From assembly GCA_002077045.2 (NCBI GenBank), contig KZ111162.1, positions 515,917 to 579,916 on the forward strand: a stretch of 64,000 nt of DNA. Reading direction: 5' to 3'. The notes below the pieces were generated by a model. It did no database searches. It was not told the DNA's origin and worked only from the letters and a program-made list of their open reading frames with translations. This DNA is from Rachicladosporium sp. CCFEE 5018. Its lineage: Eukaryota > Ascomycota > Dothideomycetes > Cladosporiales > Cladosporiaceae. How positions within the stretch are numbered: position 1 is the stretch's first letter; every line of letters starts with the position of its first letter. Positions 25,134 to 37,281 of this stretch are shown here, piece by piece. A program made the position numbers and the translations under genes.

Positions 25134-25908
25134 ATGAGTGCGAACGGGCATCTCGCAGATGGAGCACCAACAGATCAGCGTAGTGTCTTCTTCTTCGACA
25201 TCGACAATTGTCTCTACCCGAAGAGCTACAAGATCCACGATCTCATGGGCGTGCTGATCGACAATTATTTCCAGAATCATTTGGGACTGACGCAGGAGGA
25301 TGCTGAGACTTTGCATCAACGGTACTACAAAGACTACGGACTTGCAATCGAAGGGCTAGCAAGACATCACCGCGTCGATCCACTCGAGTACAACCGGCTC
25401 GTTGACGATGCCCTGCCATTGGACGGTCTGATCAAGCCCGATCCCAAGCTGCGACAATTGCTAGAGAACATTGATCGGACGAAGATCAAACCCTGGTTGT
25501 TCACCAACGCACACATCACCCATGGCCAACGAGTAGTCAAGCTGCTCGAGATCGACGACCTCTTCGAAGGAATCACATATTGCGATTACACTGTCCAGCC
25601 CCTTCTCTGCAAGCCCGCGGTGGCGATGTACGATAAGGCCATGCGGGAGTCAGGTGCACAGAACGTAGCAGATTGCTACTTCGTAGGTAAGTCGTTGTCC
25701 AAAGCTGACGCTGAGAGCAACAGACTAAATTGACACTCGCTCAGATGACTCCATGATCAACATCATCGGTAGTAAGAAGTATGGCTGGAAGAGTGTTCAC
25801 TTAGTCGAACCGGTGTCCACGTCACCTCCAGAGCCCGTTGGGCAGTTTCAGATCGCCGGCCTTCAAGAGCTACGGCAATGCTTTCCAGAGGTTTTCAAGA
25901 ATCCATGA
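25134..25908 (+). CDS. SDT1/PHM8-like pyrimidine 5'-nucleotidase (HAD family), unit A
   Basis: There are two exons, 25134-25686 and 25745-25908 (intron gtaagt...tcag), giving 238 residues. HAD motif I is FFFDIDNCLYPKS near residue 20, with the nucleophile and acid/base Asp two apart. Motif II is the LFTNAH segment. Motif III is the conserved Lys in PLLCKPAVAMYDKA. Motif IV is CYFVDDSMINIIGSKKYGW, whose first Asp is built across the splice site. This arrangement is typical of the yeast Sdt1/Phm8 group, which dephosphorylates nucleoside monophosphates in the cytosol. The C-terminus is complete (FPEVFKNP). Confidence 0.92.
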
Positions 25909-26320
25909 GCATGTAGCACGGCATGCTAGCACCTTGTGGAGTACCTCACGCTGTTCAAAGTTAGCTCGGTCTAACGCCGCTACCATTCCCAGGTGACTGT
26001 TAGCTCCCGGCGAGTACCGGGGCCTTCGGCACGAGTCTACTCGTAGCGAGTGCAGATTTACGGACAACATTGAGGCGTGGTCTGGCGATGACTTGTGATG
26101 GAGAAGTTGTGTAGGCAGCACAGCCTGACTAGCATGACCTGGATATAACTTGTAGAACGTACAGATAGATGTCTCTCGTCAGTTTCGCTACCTGATCCGT
26201 CACTCAGACCAACGATGATCCTGATATGTGAAAGTTACTTCATCAATACGCACCCGATGGCGAGACCAAACGTATGGGGTGACCTCCGTCCACACATCTC
26301 TGAGGAACGGGTAGAAACAC
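25909..26320. other. Intergenic, no gene seen (unit A)
   Basis: Start of the interval that differs between the units. No supported gene. Confidence 0.4.
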
Positions 26321-27063
26321 CTACCAGCCAAAGAACCTTGTCCATCGAGTCTTTGACCGTCCCAAGGAGCCCCTTGCATTTCGCGCCGGAACTGCTCGTG
26401 GTTGATCCATCGGCGGCCTCACGTCAGTGGACTCTGGATCCGCAGCTTGTAATGCCAGCCCACGTTCCGTAAGGCTATACACCATTGTCTGTGCTGCAAA
26501 GCCATCGCACCAGACAGCTGATCGCCGTCCAGCGCACTGACGGCAGTTGTCGCCGCACGTGACGCCGTTCAATGCAGAGAAGATGCCGAGCGCACTGAAA
26601 GTAACGTGATCACGGATCAGGTTGCGATCCTGCGGCGCAAGCCCGAGTAGGGGCAAGACCAGGTTGTGATCTATCCACAGCTTCTTGGCGAGAGTACCTA
26701 CGCCCTGCCCTATCAGCATTTGTTGGACGCAGCCGCCATAGGTACGTGATCGAGTTTGGTGTGTCACAAAACGGTGAATCATTATCTCGGCGCGGCGAGC
26801 GGCAATGCCCAGTATCTGACTAGGCTCCGTAATGTGTCGTGTCAGCCACTCCTGGTACACAGCCTTGCAATTGCGTTCGTTCTTATAGTCGTCATCCAGC
26901 ATCCAGTGCTGATCGTATTCGAGATATGTCTCGTAGTCTGACCTGCTGAACTCGAAGGGTAGATCGCAATTGTAGTCTACTATCAGACAGTAGGTCAAGA
27001 ATTTTCGAAGTTGCTTAGCTTCGATTAGGCGCTGTCGATAGGAACGGCCGGCCGGCTGACACT
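26321..27063 (-). CDS. Cys-containing unidentified protein of the variable interval, unit A (5' end unresolved)
   Basis: The frame is open from about 27125 to the stop at 26321 and encodes roughly 245-265 residues, but no ATG marks its start. An acceptor (CTACAG) before PPTGCDKCQPAGRSYRQR suggests an upstream exon, perhaps the one beginning MSSLRSSPCRSTG near 27230, using a weak gtccgg donor. Visible features are a CxxC (GCDKCQ), an acidic/aromatic segment (SDYETYLEYDQHWMLDDDY), a helical HQTRSRTYGGCVQQML region and a CGDNCRQCAG cluster. It is clearly related to the truncated 38725-39246 sequence in unit B (shared GxxxLAxKLWxDxNxVL and VYSLxERGxxLxAADP patterns). I do not recognise the family. 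Confidence 0.5.
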
Positions 27064-27129
27064 TGTCGCACCCAGTGGGTGGCTGTAGACATGCGTGGTG
27101 CGGATGGTCACAGATGAAAGGTTATCGCC

Positions 27130-28519
27130 GGACGGGAAGGGGTTCACGACCGTCTGCTTCGTAGGGTGGTGGCGCGCTTCCAGTGGATCTGCAAGGTGAG
27201 CTGCGTAAAGAGCTCATGGTGGCGATGAAGTGGAATTCTGAGAGCCTCGAGGAAAAGGCGGGTGCTAGGTCGTAGGTCAATGCGATTGTGTAACGCTCGA
27301 AGTGGGCTTGGGACGGGAGAGTAGTAAAGTGAGACTGGGAAAGATTCAAAGACGCTCAAAATTCAGGAGAGGATCTTGAAGCGAGGGCCATGCAACTTAT
27401 ACGAGCCCGAGAGCAGGTGATTGTCCGCCTGAATAGTGATTCGGTGCCATCTACAGATGATTCCACTTGGCTTGTGTGTCGAGTCGGCCAGTGACAAGAC
27501 TAGCATACAGTATATCTTACTGCAAGCTCACCCCATGGGACTACCCATACGTCCGCAGCAAGGTCATCACAGACTAAAGAATGCGCACGTGTGCCACGAA
27601 TTGCGCACGTGCGCCAGTCAGGAAGTATGGGTTTGAAACTCAGACCTACCGAGTGCCGCGAGAAAGAGAAGTGAAGGTCAGCAATACTTGGCGCTCGCGC
27701 ACTTCCCACATTCTTTGAGTGCAGAACCCTTACCCAATCAGATCGAACAGTAGATCCTTCACAAGGCTGGTATTGTAGCACATATGTGCAACGGCCGAGT
27801 TGTTTCGAGCTCGTTGTGGAACGAAAGTGACTGATTCGCAGAAGTGCATTGCTCAACTATGTCACGATTCCGGAGGCTGGAGCAGCAGCAGTGATATTTT
27901 CATAGTAGCCGAGCTGACCAATGATCCAGCCACGCGAATGGAATTAAGCCTGGTGGGGATCTCTATAGTCCGCCAGCAGTGGAGTGCGGTGGACGTACGG
28001 AGGGCGAATGCAAGGTCCGCAAGAGACCAGATTCCCGAGTTCCTGTCCATATTCCTGTCGGTAGTAGCGGATATTCGATGTTAACGGAATCCGATATGAT
28101 AGCAGAGCCCACGATACCGTCCCCGGGGTGGGGCTACGCCTGATCCTTGGGGCGCTGCAGTGGGAGCTTGCCTTCGTAGAGTCCGTGATGCTAGAGCTCG
28201 TGGGCATCTTGCCTTTACGATGCAATTCAGCGTTGCAACTGGCAATACGCCCGTGAGCCGACTTGACATATCGATCATGCCGAGTGCACAGTGTGCACAT
28301 ACGTGAAGGAAGACGCCGTGCTTGATGCCAAATGAAGTCTCGAAAACCACTCTCGGGCGAACTTCGGCCAATGAGAGACATACGTAGAAGGTCGTGGACT
28401 TTCACATGCTGTACTCGACAGGTGTTCGCGATAATTATTGCCACCGCCGCCTCGCTGCCATTGTGCACTAGACGTCGCCATGTATGATCTCTCGTGATTG
28501 ACTATCCTCACCGCCCATA
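27130..28519. other. Variable interval upstream of SPF1 (unit A), no confident gene
   Basis: Only the last ~180 bp (28340-28519) align well with the sequence before unit B's SPF1. The rest has short frames without recognisable products. Confidence 0.4.
28340..28519 (+). promoter_or_regulatory. Conserved SPF1 promoter block (unit A)
   Basis: Sequence similarity to unit B resumes here (compare 42712-42891). The most conserved core is around GACAGGTGTTCGCG and ATTATTGCCACCGCCGCCTC, about 60-100 bp before the ATG. Confidence 0.5.
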
Positions 28520-31500
28520 ATGACATCAAGCAGGGCACCCCTGGTCGACAATCCCTCGATCAAGTCGGCGACCCTCCATAACCCGAAGCCTTTCCTTCTG
28601 CACGACTACATCTGGCCTTTCCTCGGTATCTGGCCTGCTTTCTTCGCAGTTTACCTATCAGAGGATCGCTACAATAAGTACATCAACGGGCAAGAATGGA
28701 CATTCGTCTTCAGCGGCACAATCTTCACGATCCAGATTCTGGTATGGCTCGCGACTTTCTGGAATGTGAATGTCAACGCGCTCTTCACTGCGACGAAAGC
28801 GAGCAGTCTGAAGAATGCTGGATTGATCAAAGTCATTCCTGCGGCGAACGCAGGTGCGGCGGAGATATGCGACATCATCAGGGACAAAGTGGGCGGGAAG
28901 GACAATCTCAGCTTCCTGTTCCAGAAGCGCAGGTTCCTGTACGATGAGGCGAAGGGAAGCTTCGCGCCGCTGAGCTATGAGATGAATAAGGAGCCGAAGC
29001 CTCTCATCGGCCACTTCCAAGAGTCAAAGGGCCTGGTCAAGGCAGCAGAGATTGAGAGGATCAAGCAACACTACGGACCAAATATCTTCGATATTCCGGT
29101 CCCTTCTTTCTCGGAGCTTTTCAAGGAACACGCTGTGGCACCCTTCTTCGTATTCCAGATCTTCTGTGTTGGTCTCTGGATGCTGGACGAGTACTGGTAC
29201 TACTCGCTCTTCACGCTGTTCATGCTGGTAGTTTTCGAATCGACTGTCGTCTGGCAAAGACAACAGACGCTGAAGGAGTTTCGCGGCATAAGTATCAAGC
29301 CGTATGAGATCTACGTGTACCGCGAGAAGAAGTGGGTAGAGATCATGAGCGACCAAATTCTCCCTGGAGAGATGGTCAGCGTTAGTCGCACAAAAGAGGA
29401 TAGCGGAGTGCCGTGTGACATGGTCCTGATCGAGGGGAGTGCGATCGTCAACGAGGCTATGCTGTCGGGTGAGAGCACGCCTGTGCTGAAAGACTCGGTC
29501 CAGCTTCGTCCCGCAGATGCGCCGATCGAGCCTGAGGGACTCGACAAGAACGCTTTCCTCTGGGGTGGTACAAAGGTCTTGCAGGTACAGCATGGTGTAG
29601 CAGGCGAGGATGGCGCCGAGCCGGTACATCAAGCCGTCTCTGGCGTCCCTCCGCCACCGGACAAGGGCGCGCTGGCTGTTGTGATCAAGACTGGGTTCGA
29701 GACTAATCAGGGTGCGCTCGTTCGCACGATGATCTACTCAACCGAGCGTGTCAGCGCGAACAATGTCGAAGCACTGCTCTTCATTCTCTTCCTCTGTGTC
29801 TTTGCTATTGCTGCATCATGGTATGTGTGGGTCGAGGGTGTCAAGAACGAGCGCAAGCGATCTAAGCTACTTCTTGACTGTGTGCTCATTGTTACATCTG
29901 TTGTGCCGCCTGAGTTGCCTATGGAGCTGTCTCTCGCAGTCAACACAAGTCTGGCCGCGCTTAGCAAATACGCCATCTTCTGCACCGAGCCCTTTCGGAT
30001 ACCCTTCGCCGGTCGCGTCGATGTCGCCTGCTTCGACAAGACAGGCACACTCACTGGCGAGGATCTGGTGGTCGAAGGCATCGCTGGACTATCCCTTGGC
30101 CAATCTGGCGTCCCGACTGAGTCGGACGGTGCCCAGAGTCATTTGACTAAAGTTACAGAGACTGGACTCGAGACCGCGCTCACATTGGCTACTGCGCATG
30201 CTCTCGTCAAACTGGAAGACGGCGATGTAGTGGGCGAGCCAATGGAAAAGGCTACACTTGAGGCCTTGGGCTGGGCACTTGGCAAGAACGATACACTGTC
30301 TGCGAAGCCATCAATGTCCGCGTCAGGCAAGCCGCAAGCTGCGGCAGATATTGTGCAGATCAAGCGGCGCTTCCAGTTCTCCTCGGCACTAAAGCGACAA
30401 AGCTCCGTGGCGACTGCGATTACGACTGATAGATCCACAGGCCGGAAGTCGAAGGGCACCTTTGTTGGAGTGAAGGGCGCACCGGAAACGATCCGCAAGA
30501 TGTTGGTCGATATCCCCGATAAGTACGAGGAGACCTTCAAGTATTTCTCGCGAAATGGTGCTCGTGTGTTAGCGCTCGGCTACAAGTTCTTGAGCACGCA
30601 TGATGAGATCAGTCAGAACAAGATCAATAATCTGAAGCGCGAAGAGGTCGAGTGCGACTTGCGATTTGCTGGTTTCCTGGTCTTGCAATGTCCGCTCAAG
30701 GACGATGCCATGAAGGCCGTGCGTATGCTGAACGAGAGCTCGCACCGGGTCATCATGATCACTGGTGATAACCCGCTTACCGCTGTGCATGTTGCGAGGA
30801 AAGTGGAGATTGTTGATCGCGAGGTGCTCATCTTGGACGCGCCAGAGCATGATGATAGCGGCGAGAACCTGGTCTGGCGCAGCGTCGACGACAAGGTCAA
30901 CATACCGGTAGACGAGACTCAGGATCTCGACCCAGAGATCTTGCAGACTAAAGATCTATGTGTCACCGGCTATGGTCTGGCGAAGTTCAAGGGCCAGAAA
31001 GCACTCAAAAGCCTGCTGCGGTACACCTGGGTGTACGCGCGTGTGTCGCCGAAGCAGAAGGAGGAAATCTTGGTCGGTTTGAAGGAGCTTGGCTACACTA
31101 CGCTTATGGCTGGTGACGGAACGAATGATGTCGGCGCACTCAAACAAGCACACGTTGGCGTTGCGCTGCTCAATGGTACGAAGGAGGATATGGAGAAGAT
31201 CGGCAAGCACTTCCGTGAGACAAAGATGAAGGAGGTGTACGAGAAGCAGAAGGCGATGATGCAGCGGTTTAATCAGCCTGATCCTCCCGTGCCTGTATTG
31301 ATCGCTCACCTGTACCCACCTGGACCGAAGAACCCGCACTACGAGAAGGCCATGGAGCGAGAGGCGACCGCGAAGGCGCAGCTCAACGCACTCAAGGAGA
31401 CAACAGACGAGCATACTAATGGCTCAGCAAATGGCACAGTCGAGAAGTACACGGCCCCTCAACAGCCTATTGTTCAGACACCAAAGGAGCAGAACACGCA

Positions 31501-32507
31501 GAAGGCGCAGAACGCTGCCAGCGCGATGGCCGAGAAGTTGTCGATGTCGATGATGGAGGACTCGCTTACCGATGACGAGCCTCCGACTATCAAGCTAGGT
31601 GATGCATCTGTGGCTGCTCCGTTCACGAGCAAGCTCGCCAACGTTATCGCGATCCCCAACATCATCCGACAAGGTCGCTGCACTCTGGTCGCCACGATAC
31701 AGATGTACAAGATCCTTGCATTGAACTGCCTGATCAGTGCGTACAGCTTGAGCGTGCTGTATCTCGATGGTATCAAGTTCGGCGACGGGCAGGTCACTAT
31801 CAGTGGCATGTTGATGAGCGTGTGCTTCTTGAGTATCTCACGCGCAAAGGTAGGACTAGCTGCACCACGTCCATGCATACATATACTAACATAATTCGCA
31901 GTCCGTCGAGCAGCTCTCCAAAGAGCGCCCCCAGAATAACATCTGGAACTGGTACATCATTCCCTCTGTCCTCGGCCAATTCGCAATCCACATTGCCACA
32001 CTCATCTACATCGACCGCTTCGTGCAACGTCTCGAGCCCAAAGCCGACAGACGCAGCATCGATCTCGAGCGCACTTTCGAACCTTCCCTCCTCAACAGCG
32101 CAATCTACCTTCTCCAACTCGTCCAGCAGATCTCCACCTTCGCCATCAACTACCAGGGCCGACCATTCCGCGAGTCCATCCGCGAGAACAAGGGCATGTA
32201 CTGGGGTATCGTCCTCGTCACCGGTGTGGCGTTCAGCTGCGCCACCGAATTCATTCCCGAGCTGAACACGCAGCTCAAGCTCGTGCCTTTCACGAACGAG
32301 TTCAAGATCACGATCACGGTTGTGATGTTGCTTGATTTCTGTGGGTGTTGGGTCGTAGAGAAGATCTTGAAGGCAGCTTTCTCGGATTTCAGGCCGAAGG
32401 ATATTGCTGTGAGAAGACCGGATCAGTTGGAGCGGGAGGCTAAGAGGGCGGTGGAGGAGCAGGCGAAGAAGGATCGCGAGATCGAGGAGAAGCTTGGGAA
32501 GGTGTGA
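28520..32507 (+). CDS. SPF1: P5A-type ATPase of the ER (Spf1), unit A
   Basis: There are two exons, 28520-31849 and 31902-32507 (52-bp intron with a CTAAC branch), giving 1311 residues, normal for fungal Spf1. P-type landmarks are the actuator-domain LSGEST, the P5A-typical membrane motif PPELPMELS near residue 461, phosphorylation motif DKTGTLTGED with Asp506, TGDNPLTAVHVA, and the hinge GDGTNDVGALKQAHVG with its Asp at about 866. The N-terminal membrane helices specific to P5 pumps precede LWxLDEYWYYSLFTLFML. The C-terminal helices are in exon 2, followed by a charged tail (EEQAKKDREIEEKLGKV). Spf1 removes mistargeted tail-anchored and moderately hydrophobic helices from the ER membrane. 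Confidence 0.97.
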
Positions 32508-33168
32508 GAGGGGAGAGAGTACTGTTGGGTAATTGTATAGATCGCTGTTCTTTGGGATGTGTATACATTCAGATCAGCCCCTCTCATTGGGCTCGTGAGT
32601 GCTGTTGTGCTTGTATCTGATATTGCTTTACGTGCGGGAGACCATGTATCGTACGGAAGCCGTGTACGCGGACTCTGACTCCGCAACTTCACTTGCAACA
32701 CGCTAGTGAGCAATTTCGGTCAAATTTGGCCGTATGTGACTCCCAGACGCATGCGAGCTCAAGCACGATGTGATGGTTCGTAAGATGATAGTGACTCACG
32801 TACGCAGTCGCCTTCGCACGAAAGGTAGGCGTCGTGCCAAGAAGTTCGCCACCACGGAAAATCTGAGACCGAGCAAAGACCTCGAAAGCTCCGCTTCGGG
32901 GCACTTCATGGCTCATAAATTGTCAAGAAGCGACTCACAGTTGTGCTGTACATGCTGCGAGGTGATTACTCGACTCAATATAGATACCAGAGACTACTCG
33001 TCTGGTATAGCAAAAACTGGATCGTACTTAACGGCTGTCATACGGCTGTCAGTCGACAACTGCCTGATCTGAATGCACTGCGTCTGTATCGCTCGCAGCA
33101 AGCAGTTCGTCAACGAGGAACAAGACTTGTGGTGATTCTCGAGGTCGCCAACGCAGTATTGCGCCGAG
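32508..33168. other. Intergenic SPF1 / TPR-SET (unit A)
   Basis: Well conserved with 46880-47539 in unit B. It contains a short potential hairpin (GCGGACTCTGACTCCGC near 32669). A conserved open frame (32770-33072) shows as many replacement as silent differences between units, so it is probably not coding. Confidence 0.5.
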
Positions 33169-35172
33169 ATGGTGTCCTCTAAGCAGGCCAGCACATTCTA
33201 CATGACCCCCGAGGAGGACGCACGAATACGCAACACTGTCAAGACTCGCCGGCAACGATGTCGGAACCTCGCAGGTCAACCTCGAGAGTCCAAGAACGCT
33301 CAGGCACTCCATAGCACAGTCACGATGGCCTCACTCATGGCAGATATGAGCGCTTCATCAATTGAGGACAGCGCGCTGACGGCGAACCAACATCGAGGCG
33401 ATGCGATGCCTGCATTTGCGGTCGGAGAGGCGTACCCGCCATGTCTTCTCGACCTCGATGATCTCAAGCCGATGACCTTGAGCGAGCTGCAGATGGAGAC
33501 CCACCATCGCGGCCGCGTACTGCGTTTGAGACGAGAGGAGCCTGTCGTGACGTTCAAGGCCCGATCCTGGACTGTTGTGAAGGACCAGTCGACTGATCAG
33601 GCTGAGCGATTAGAGCTTGTATTGCACAAGTCTGAGCTCGGCGATGAGTTACTCGAGGCTGGCAAGTCCTTTGCGATTAAGGAGCCGTACTTCACGCTCA
33701 ACGATCAAGGTGAGGCTACGCTGCGTGTGGATCATCCGTCGGATCTCATCGTGGAGAATGAGAGCAGCGGTGCTGATTCTTCTTTGACGAATGGACATGT
33801 GGCTGAGGCGGCGGTGAAGCGGGCAATCGCGCTCAAGACCAAAGGTAACGCCGCATTGAAGTCGCAGGAGCTTGCAGAAGCGCACGTACGCTACACAGAA
33901 GGCATACAGTGTCTGCAAGACAGTGGCGTCACCAACGAAGACATAATATTGGATCTGTACCGCAATCGTGCACATGTGAATCTGTCACTGCAACGATACG
34001 ATGAAGCTAAGGCCGACGCCGTCGCCGCTGTGAGCCAGACGGGCACCGACAAGTATACGACACTCGACAACAAAGCGCATTTCCGCGCAGGCGCAGCAGC
34101 ATACGGTCAGGGCGAGTACAATGAAGCGGGCGCCTTCTTCGAGACTGCCCTAGAACTCCTGGAGGGCGTGGACAAAGAGGCGACAGCCTTCCTCCGCCGT
34201 GCAGATCAACGCTTGCGTGAGCAAGAGACTGGCGCCTACGACTTCAGCCGCATCAAGACCTTGCTTTCTGCCGCCCGACCTCGAGTCGACGCCGCAGATC
34301 ACTACTCCGACACTGTCATCAAAGATACACCTACCGCCGGCCGCGGACTCTTCGCCACCAAAGACTTCGAACCAGGCGAGCTCATCCTCTGCGAGAAAGC
34401 CTTCTGCGTCGTCTGGGGACACGAGCTGGCCGCTTGGACGAGCATAGCCTACGATGTGCGAGATGACAAGATCCGCGGCTTCCCCGCTGGCCTGAGCAAG
34501 GCGATCGTGCAGAAATTGCGAAACAATCCATCACAAATACCGAAGTTCATGAATCTTTATGGCGACTATGCCGGTCTGGGGAAAGAGCTCATCATACGTG
34601 ACGGTCAGCCAGTGATCGACGTCTTCCAGGTCCTCGATATCGTCGCACGAAACGGCTTCGGCTTGAGTCCTGCGGCTTACAAGGACGAGAGCGTGACGAA
34701 CGCGAGTACGGGACTTTGGATCCACGCAGCGTACACGAACCACTCTTGCCTCGCGAACTCGGAGAAAAACTTCATCGGCGACATGCTACTGCTTCGCGCC
34801 ATACAGCCTATCCGTGCAGGTGATGAGATCACGCATAGCTACGACTTCACGCCGGACTACGAGACCCGTGCGGCTTCGCTGAAGACTACATGGGGATTCA
34901 AGTGCGTGTGTGCGCTTTGCGTTGCGGAGGCGGAAGATGGAGTGGAGATTAGGAGGAAGAGGCAGGAACTACTCGAGGACGCTGTGAAGTTCGTGCAAGG
35001 CAATGAGGCGAAGGGTGCGAAGAGGTTGACTATTGTCAAGGCGAGGAGGCTGGTGCAGGCTATCAATGCTACGTATGATGAGAAAAAGTATGAGGGGCTG
35101 CCGAGGACGGCGTTGCTGGGGATCGAAACTTGGCTTGTGGTCGCGGGTAAGGGCTTGAATGGGGTGACATAG
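33169..35172 (+). CDS. TPR-SET domain protein (SMYD-like), unit A, intact
   Basis: This is a single-exon gene of 667 residues. The N-terminal ~210 residues carry a conserved but unassigned region. A TPR block lies at about 220-345 (KTKGNAALKSQELAEAHVRYTEGI, DLYRNRAHVNLSLQRYDEAKADA, RAGAAAYGQGEYNEAGAFFETAL). The SET domain starts near 385 with PTAGRGLFATKDFEPGELIL. It includes the cofactor-site NHSC at 524-527, the HSYDF motif, and post-SET zinc cysteines CVCALC near 578-583. Proteins of this layout are putative lysine methyltransferases. Substrate and location are not shown by the sequence. Confidence 0.9.
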   Translation: MVSSKQASTFYMTPEEDARIRNTVKTRRQRCRNLAGQPRESKNAQALHSTVTMASLMADMSASSIEDSALTANQHRGDAMPAFAVGEAYPPCLLDLDDLKPMTLSELQMETHHRGRVLRLRREEPVVTFKARSWTVVKDQSTDQAERLELVLHKSELGDELLEAGKSFAIKEPYFTLNDQGEATLRVDHPSDLIVENESSGADSSLTNGHVAEAAVKRAIALKTKGNAALKSQELAEAHVRYTEGIQCLQDSGVTNEDIILDLYRNRAHVNLSLQRYDEAKADAVAAVSQTGTDKYTTLDNKAHFRAGAAAYGQGEYNEAGAFFETALELLEGVDKEATAFLRRADQRLREQETGAYDFSRIKTLLSAARPRVDAADHYSDTVIKDTPTAGRGLFATKDFEPGELILCEKAFCVVWGHELAAWTSIAYDVRDDKIRGFPAGLSKAIVQKLRNNPSQIPKFMNLYGDYAGLGKELIIRDGQPVIDVFQVLDIVARNGFGLSPAAYKDESVTNASTGLWIHAAYTNHSCLANSEKNFIGDMLLLRAIQPIRAGDEITHSYDFTPDYETRAASLKTTWGFKCVCALCVAEAEDGVEIRRKRQELLEDAVKFVQGNEAKGAKRLTIVKARRLVQAINATYDEKKYEGLPRTALLGIETWLVVAGKGLNGVT

Positions 35173-35624
35173 CCGCAAAGTACAGGGCGGTGCGCAAAAA
35201 GGAACATACCGTCGTCTCATCACTGTCATCAACGCAGGGGCCAGGGACGCGCGATCACAGGACCTCGACTTGAAGCAAAGACTTCGTCGGACGATGTAGA
35301 AATGTATTGATGACTGCAGTATTGCCATGCCATTGGACACGCATTCGTCTGCACATGGCTAGTCCGCTGTGTTCCAGTCTCTTGATCTCTTCGGTGATTG
35401 GTCCCCCAAGGCGGCGGCGGCGCTAGTGATGTAGGGCGGATAAGCCCGCTCGGGTACCCTGTCGTGCCTGTTTCAGACTCCAGTCCAATGCCGTCGACAG
35501 AACGAGCGTGAACGAGGCTGAGCAGGAGAAGAGGCCGTAGCAAGGTCAAGGAGGTGATTGATTTCCGAAGGCTAGTGAGTCACAGTTGTGGCTACATAAG
35601 ACATCATGGCTGCATCTCAGGCCC
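35173..35624. other. Promoter region and first codons of a membrane-protein gene cut by gap 2
   Basis: This matches 49543-49994, the region upstream of the membrane-protein gene at 50071. It contains a GGCGGCGGCGGCG tract and a GATAAG core (35437-35445). The contig ends inside this region, so unit A lacks the downstream gene. Confidence 0.6.
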
Positions 35625-35724
35625 NNNNNNNNNNNNNNNNNNNNNNNNNNNNNNNNNNNNNNNNNNNNNNNNNNNNNNNNNNNNNNNNNNNNNNNNNNNN
35701 NNNNNNNNNNNNNNNNNNNNNNNN
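35625..35724. other. Assembly gap 2 (100 N)
   Basis: Exactly 100 unknown bases. The right flank starts at the same base of the Gln/Pro-rich gene as the right flank of gap 1. Confidence 0.99.
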
Positions 35725-37281
35725 CGGCTGCTGCGCATTGCTCAGGCGGCCAGTATACTCTGGAGGTACAGGCACGTCGCTGATGCCGGGCGGTGAGATG
35801 GGCTCCGGTTTGATGTATGGCTCTTGATTTGCAGGCATCTGGGTGTTGGGAGATGGTGGTGACTGAGCACGATACCTTTCCTGGCGCTTCCTCGCCGTGT
35901 TGTTGTTCTGCTGCTCGTTGGTCCGCTTGCGTTTCTTGCCCTTCGGCTCGGCTGGAGCCTGTTTATTGAGACGAGCGCTCTTCCGTTTGCCGATCAGTGC
36001 CGGTCCGTTGCGTGTAGCTGGAGGTGAAGTCGAGGATGCGTGGGATTGTATGGGATACCCACGTCGTGTGGTCTGCTTGTGCACGATCTCAGGACGGCCA
36101 TTGACAAGCTCGAGCTCAACATTAGGCCCTTTCTGAACGGCCAGAGGCGAGACACGATTCGGTTGTGGTGCGGCGATATGGGTGAGGTGGCTTCGGTAGG
36201 TAGGCGCTTCCTGGTAGTGGAGAGCTGGATGCACTCCGTTGAATGCCTGGCTTCCATTCGCCACTACTTGTGCAATCTCACCCGGCTCATAGTCCGATTC
36301 CTCCTCTTCGCCATCCTCAAGCATATTCACACTTGCCTTGCGAACGCCGCGCGCGCCATTTTGAACAGTCGGCTCTGGTGGAGAGTACTCTTCGTCCTCA
36401 TCATCCGCCTCATCAATACCGTTGACCTCTTGTGCACGAGACGGTGTGCGACTCGACGCAGGAGAAGTGTCCACGCTGTTACTCGCCAGCGGCTTGGATG
36501 GTACCACAATCTTACCATGTGTCCCAGCTGCAGTCTTTGAAGCAGACGCGACTACTTGGAGTGGCTCGAAGTCGGCCATGAAGGAACCTATGTGACGATC
36601 AGAACCCTTAGCTGAGGGGGCATCGGGTGACCATTCACTTTCAACCAGACTAGAGTAGTAGTCATTTTCGTCGAATGAGCTCACGACACTTGCCACATCA
36701 ATGGCCGACTGTGGCTCTGTAGCAGAGACGTGTGGAAAGCGTTCTTGCGCAGCTGCAAGGAGAGCATCGACATCCAGGGGTCCGCCTCCACCGTCATGTA
36801 CTGCCTGCGTGGTACTGTCACTCTGCGTCGCGAGATCCTTCTCAATGCGCTGACGCTTGAGGCGACTCTCCGCCTTCACAAGGCTGTCTGACTTCTCAAG
36901 AAAGATGGGGTCAAGTCCAGAAGACGCAGTCTTTGTATTGAATGAGTCCACCACTTTCGTACCCGCTGCCGAACCCAAGCCGGGCAAATCAGCTTGCACA
37001 CTGTCGGAAGGCAATGCTGTGTTAGTCTGCACACTGCCATCGCTTTGTACTCGCGGCGCAATACGCTCAGGCTCGTCCTCATAGCTGAATACTCCATCCA
37101 AATCTCGCAGTGAAGTCTTCAGTCGCTCTACCGCGCCGGCAGGTAAGACGATCTTCGCGTGGCTTCCAGCGACAACAGCATCGCGGACGGCGAAGAGCTG
37201 CTGATAGAACGCGTCTGCGCTGCTACCATCAGCGTCATCACTCGCGCTGTCCTGTGCAGCTGTGCCAGCGAGAGTCGCCAT
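35725..37281 (-). CDS. N-terminal part of the Gln/Pro-rich protein, unit B (3' end lost at gap)
   Basis: 519 codons from ATG 37281 run to the gap edge, without internal stops. They are collinear with 23332-24888 without indels. Differences are mostly single substitutions, some changing residues in the disordered Ser-rich part. The acidic and basic (KRKSARLNK, KGKKRKR) segments are kept. The C-terminal half is missing, and the sequence at 21506-22714 could complete this copy as well as it does the unit A copy. Confidence 0.75.

Larger units (their letters stand above)
23332..35624. repeat. Unit A of a duplicated segment
   Basis: 12,293 bp, homologous along both ends to unit B (35725-49994). 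Both units start with the same bases (CGGCTGCTGCGCATTGCTC). The last bases of unit A (ending CTCAGGCCC) correspond to 49994. Coordinates are collinear with offset 12393 through the nucleotidase start and about 14371 from SPF1 onward; the difference comes from the nucleotidase-SPF1 interval. Confidence 0.95.

Noticed and set aside
32660..32700. tRNA-like hairpin GCGGACTCTGACTCCGC
   Set aside because: Only one arm; no acceptor stem, D arm or T arm (GTTCGA box) at the right spacing.
32770..33072. Open frame conserved between units (also 47144-47443) as a small gene
   Set aside because: Replacement differences are as frequent as silent ones, no family resemblance, and it lies in the promoter region of the TPR-SET gene.
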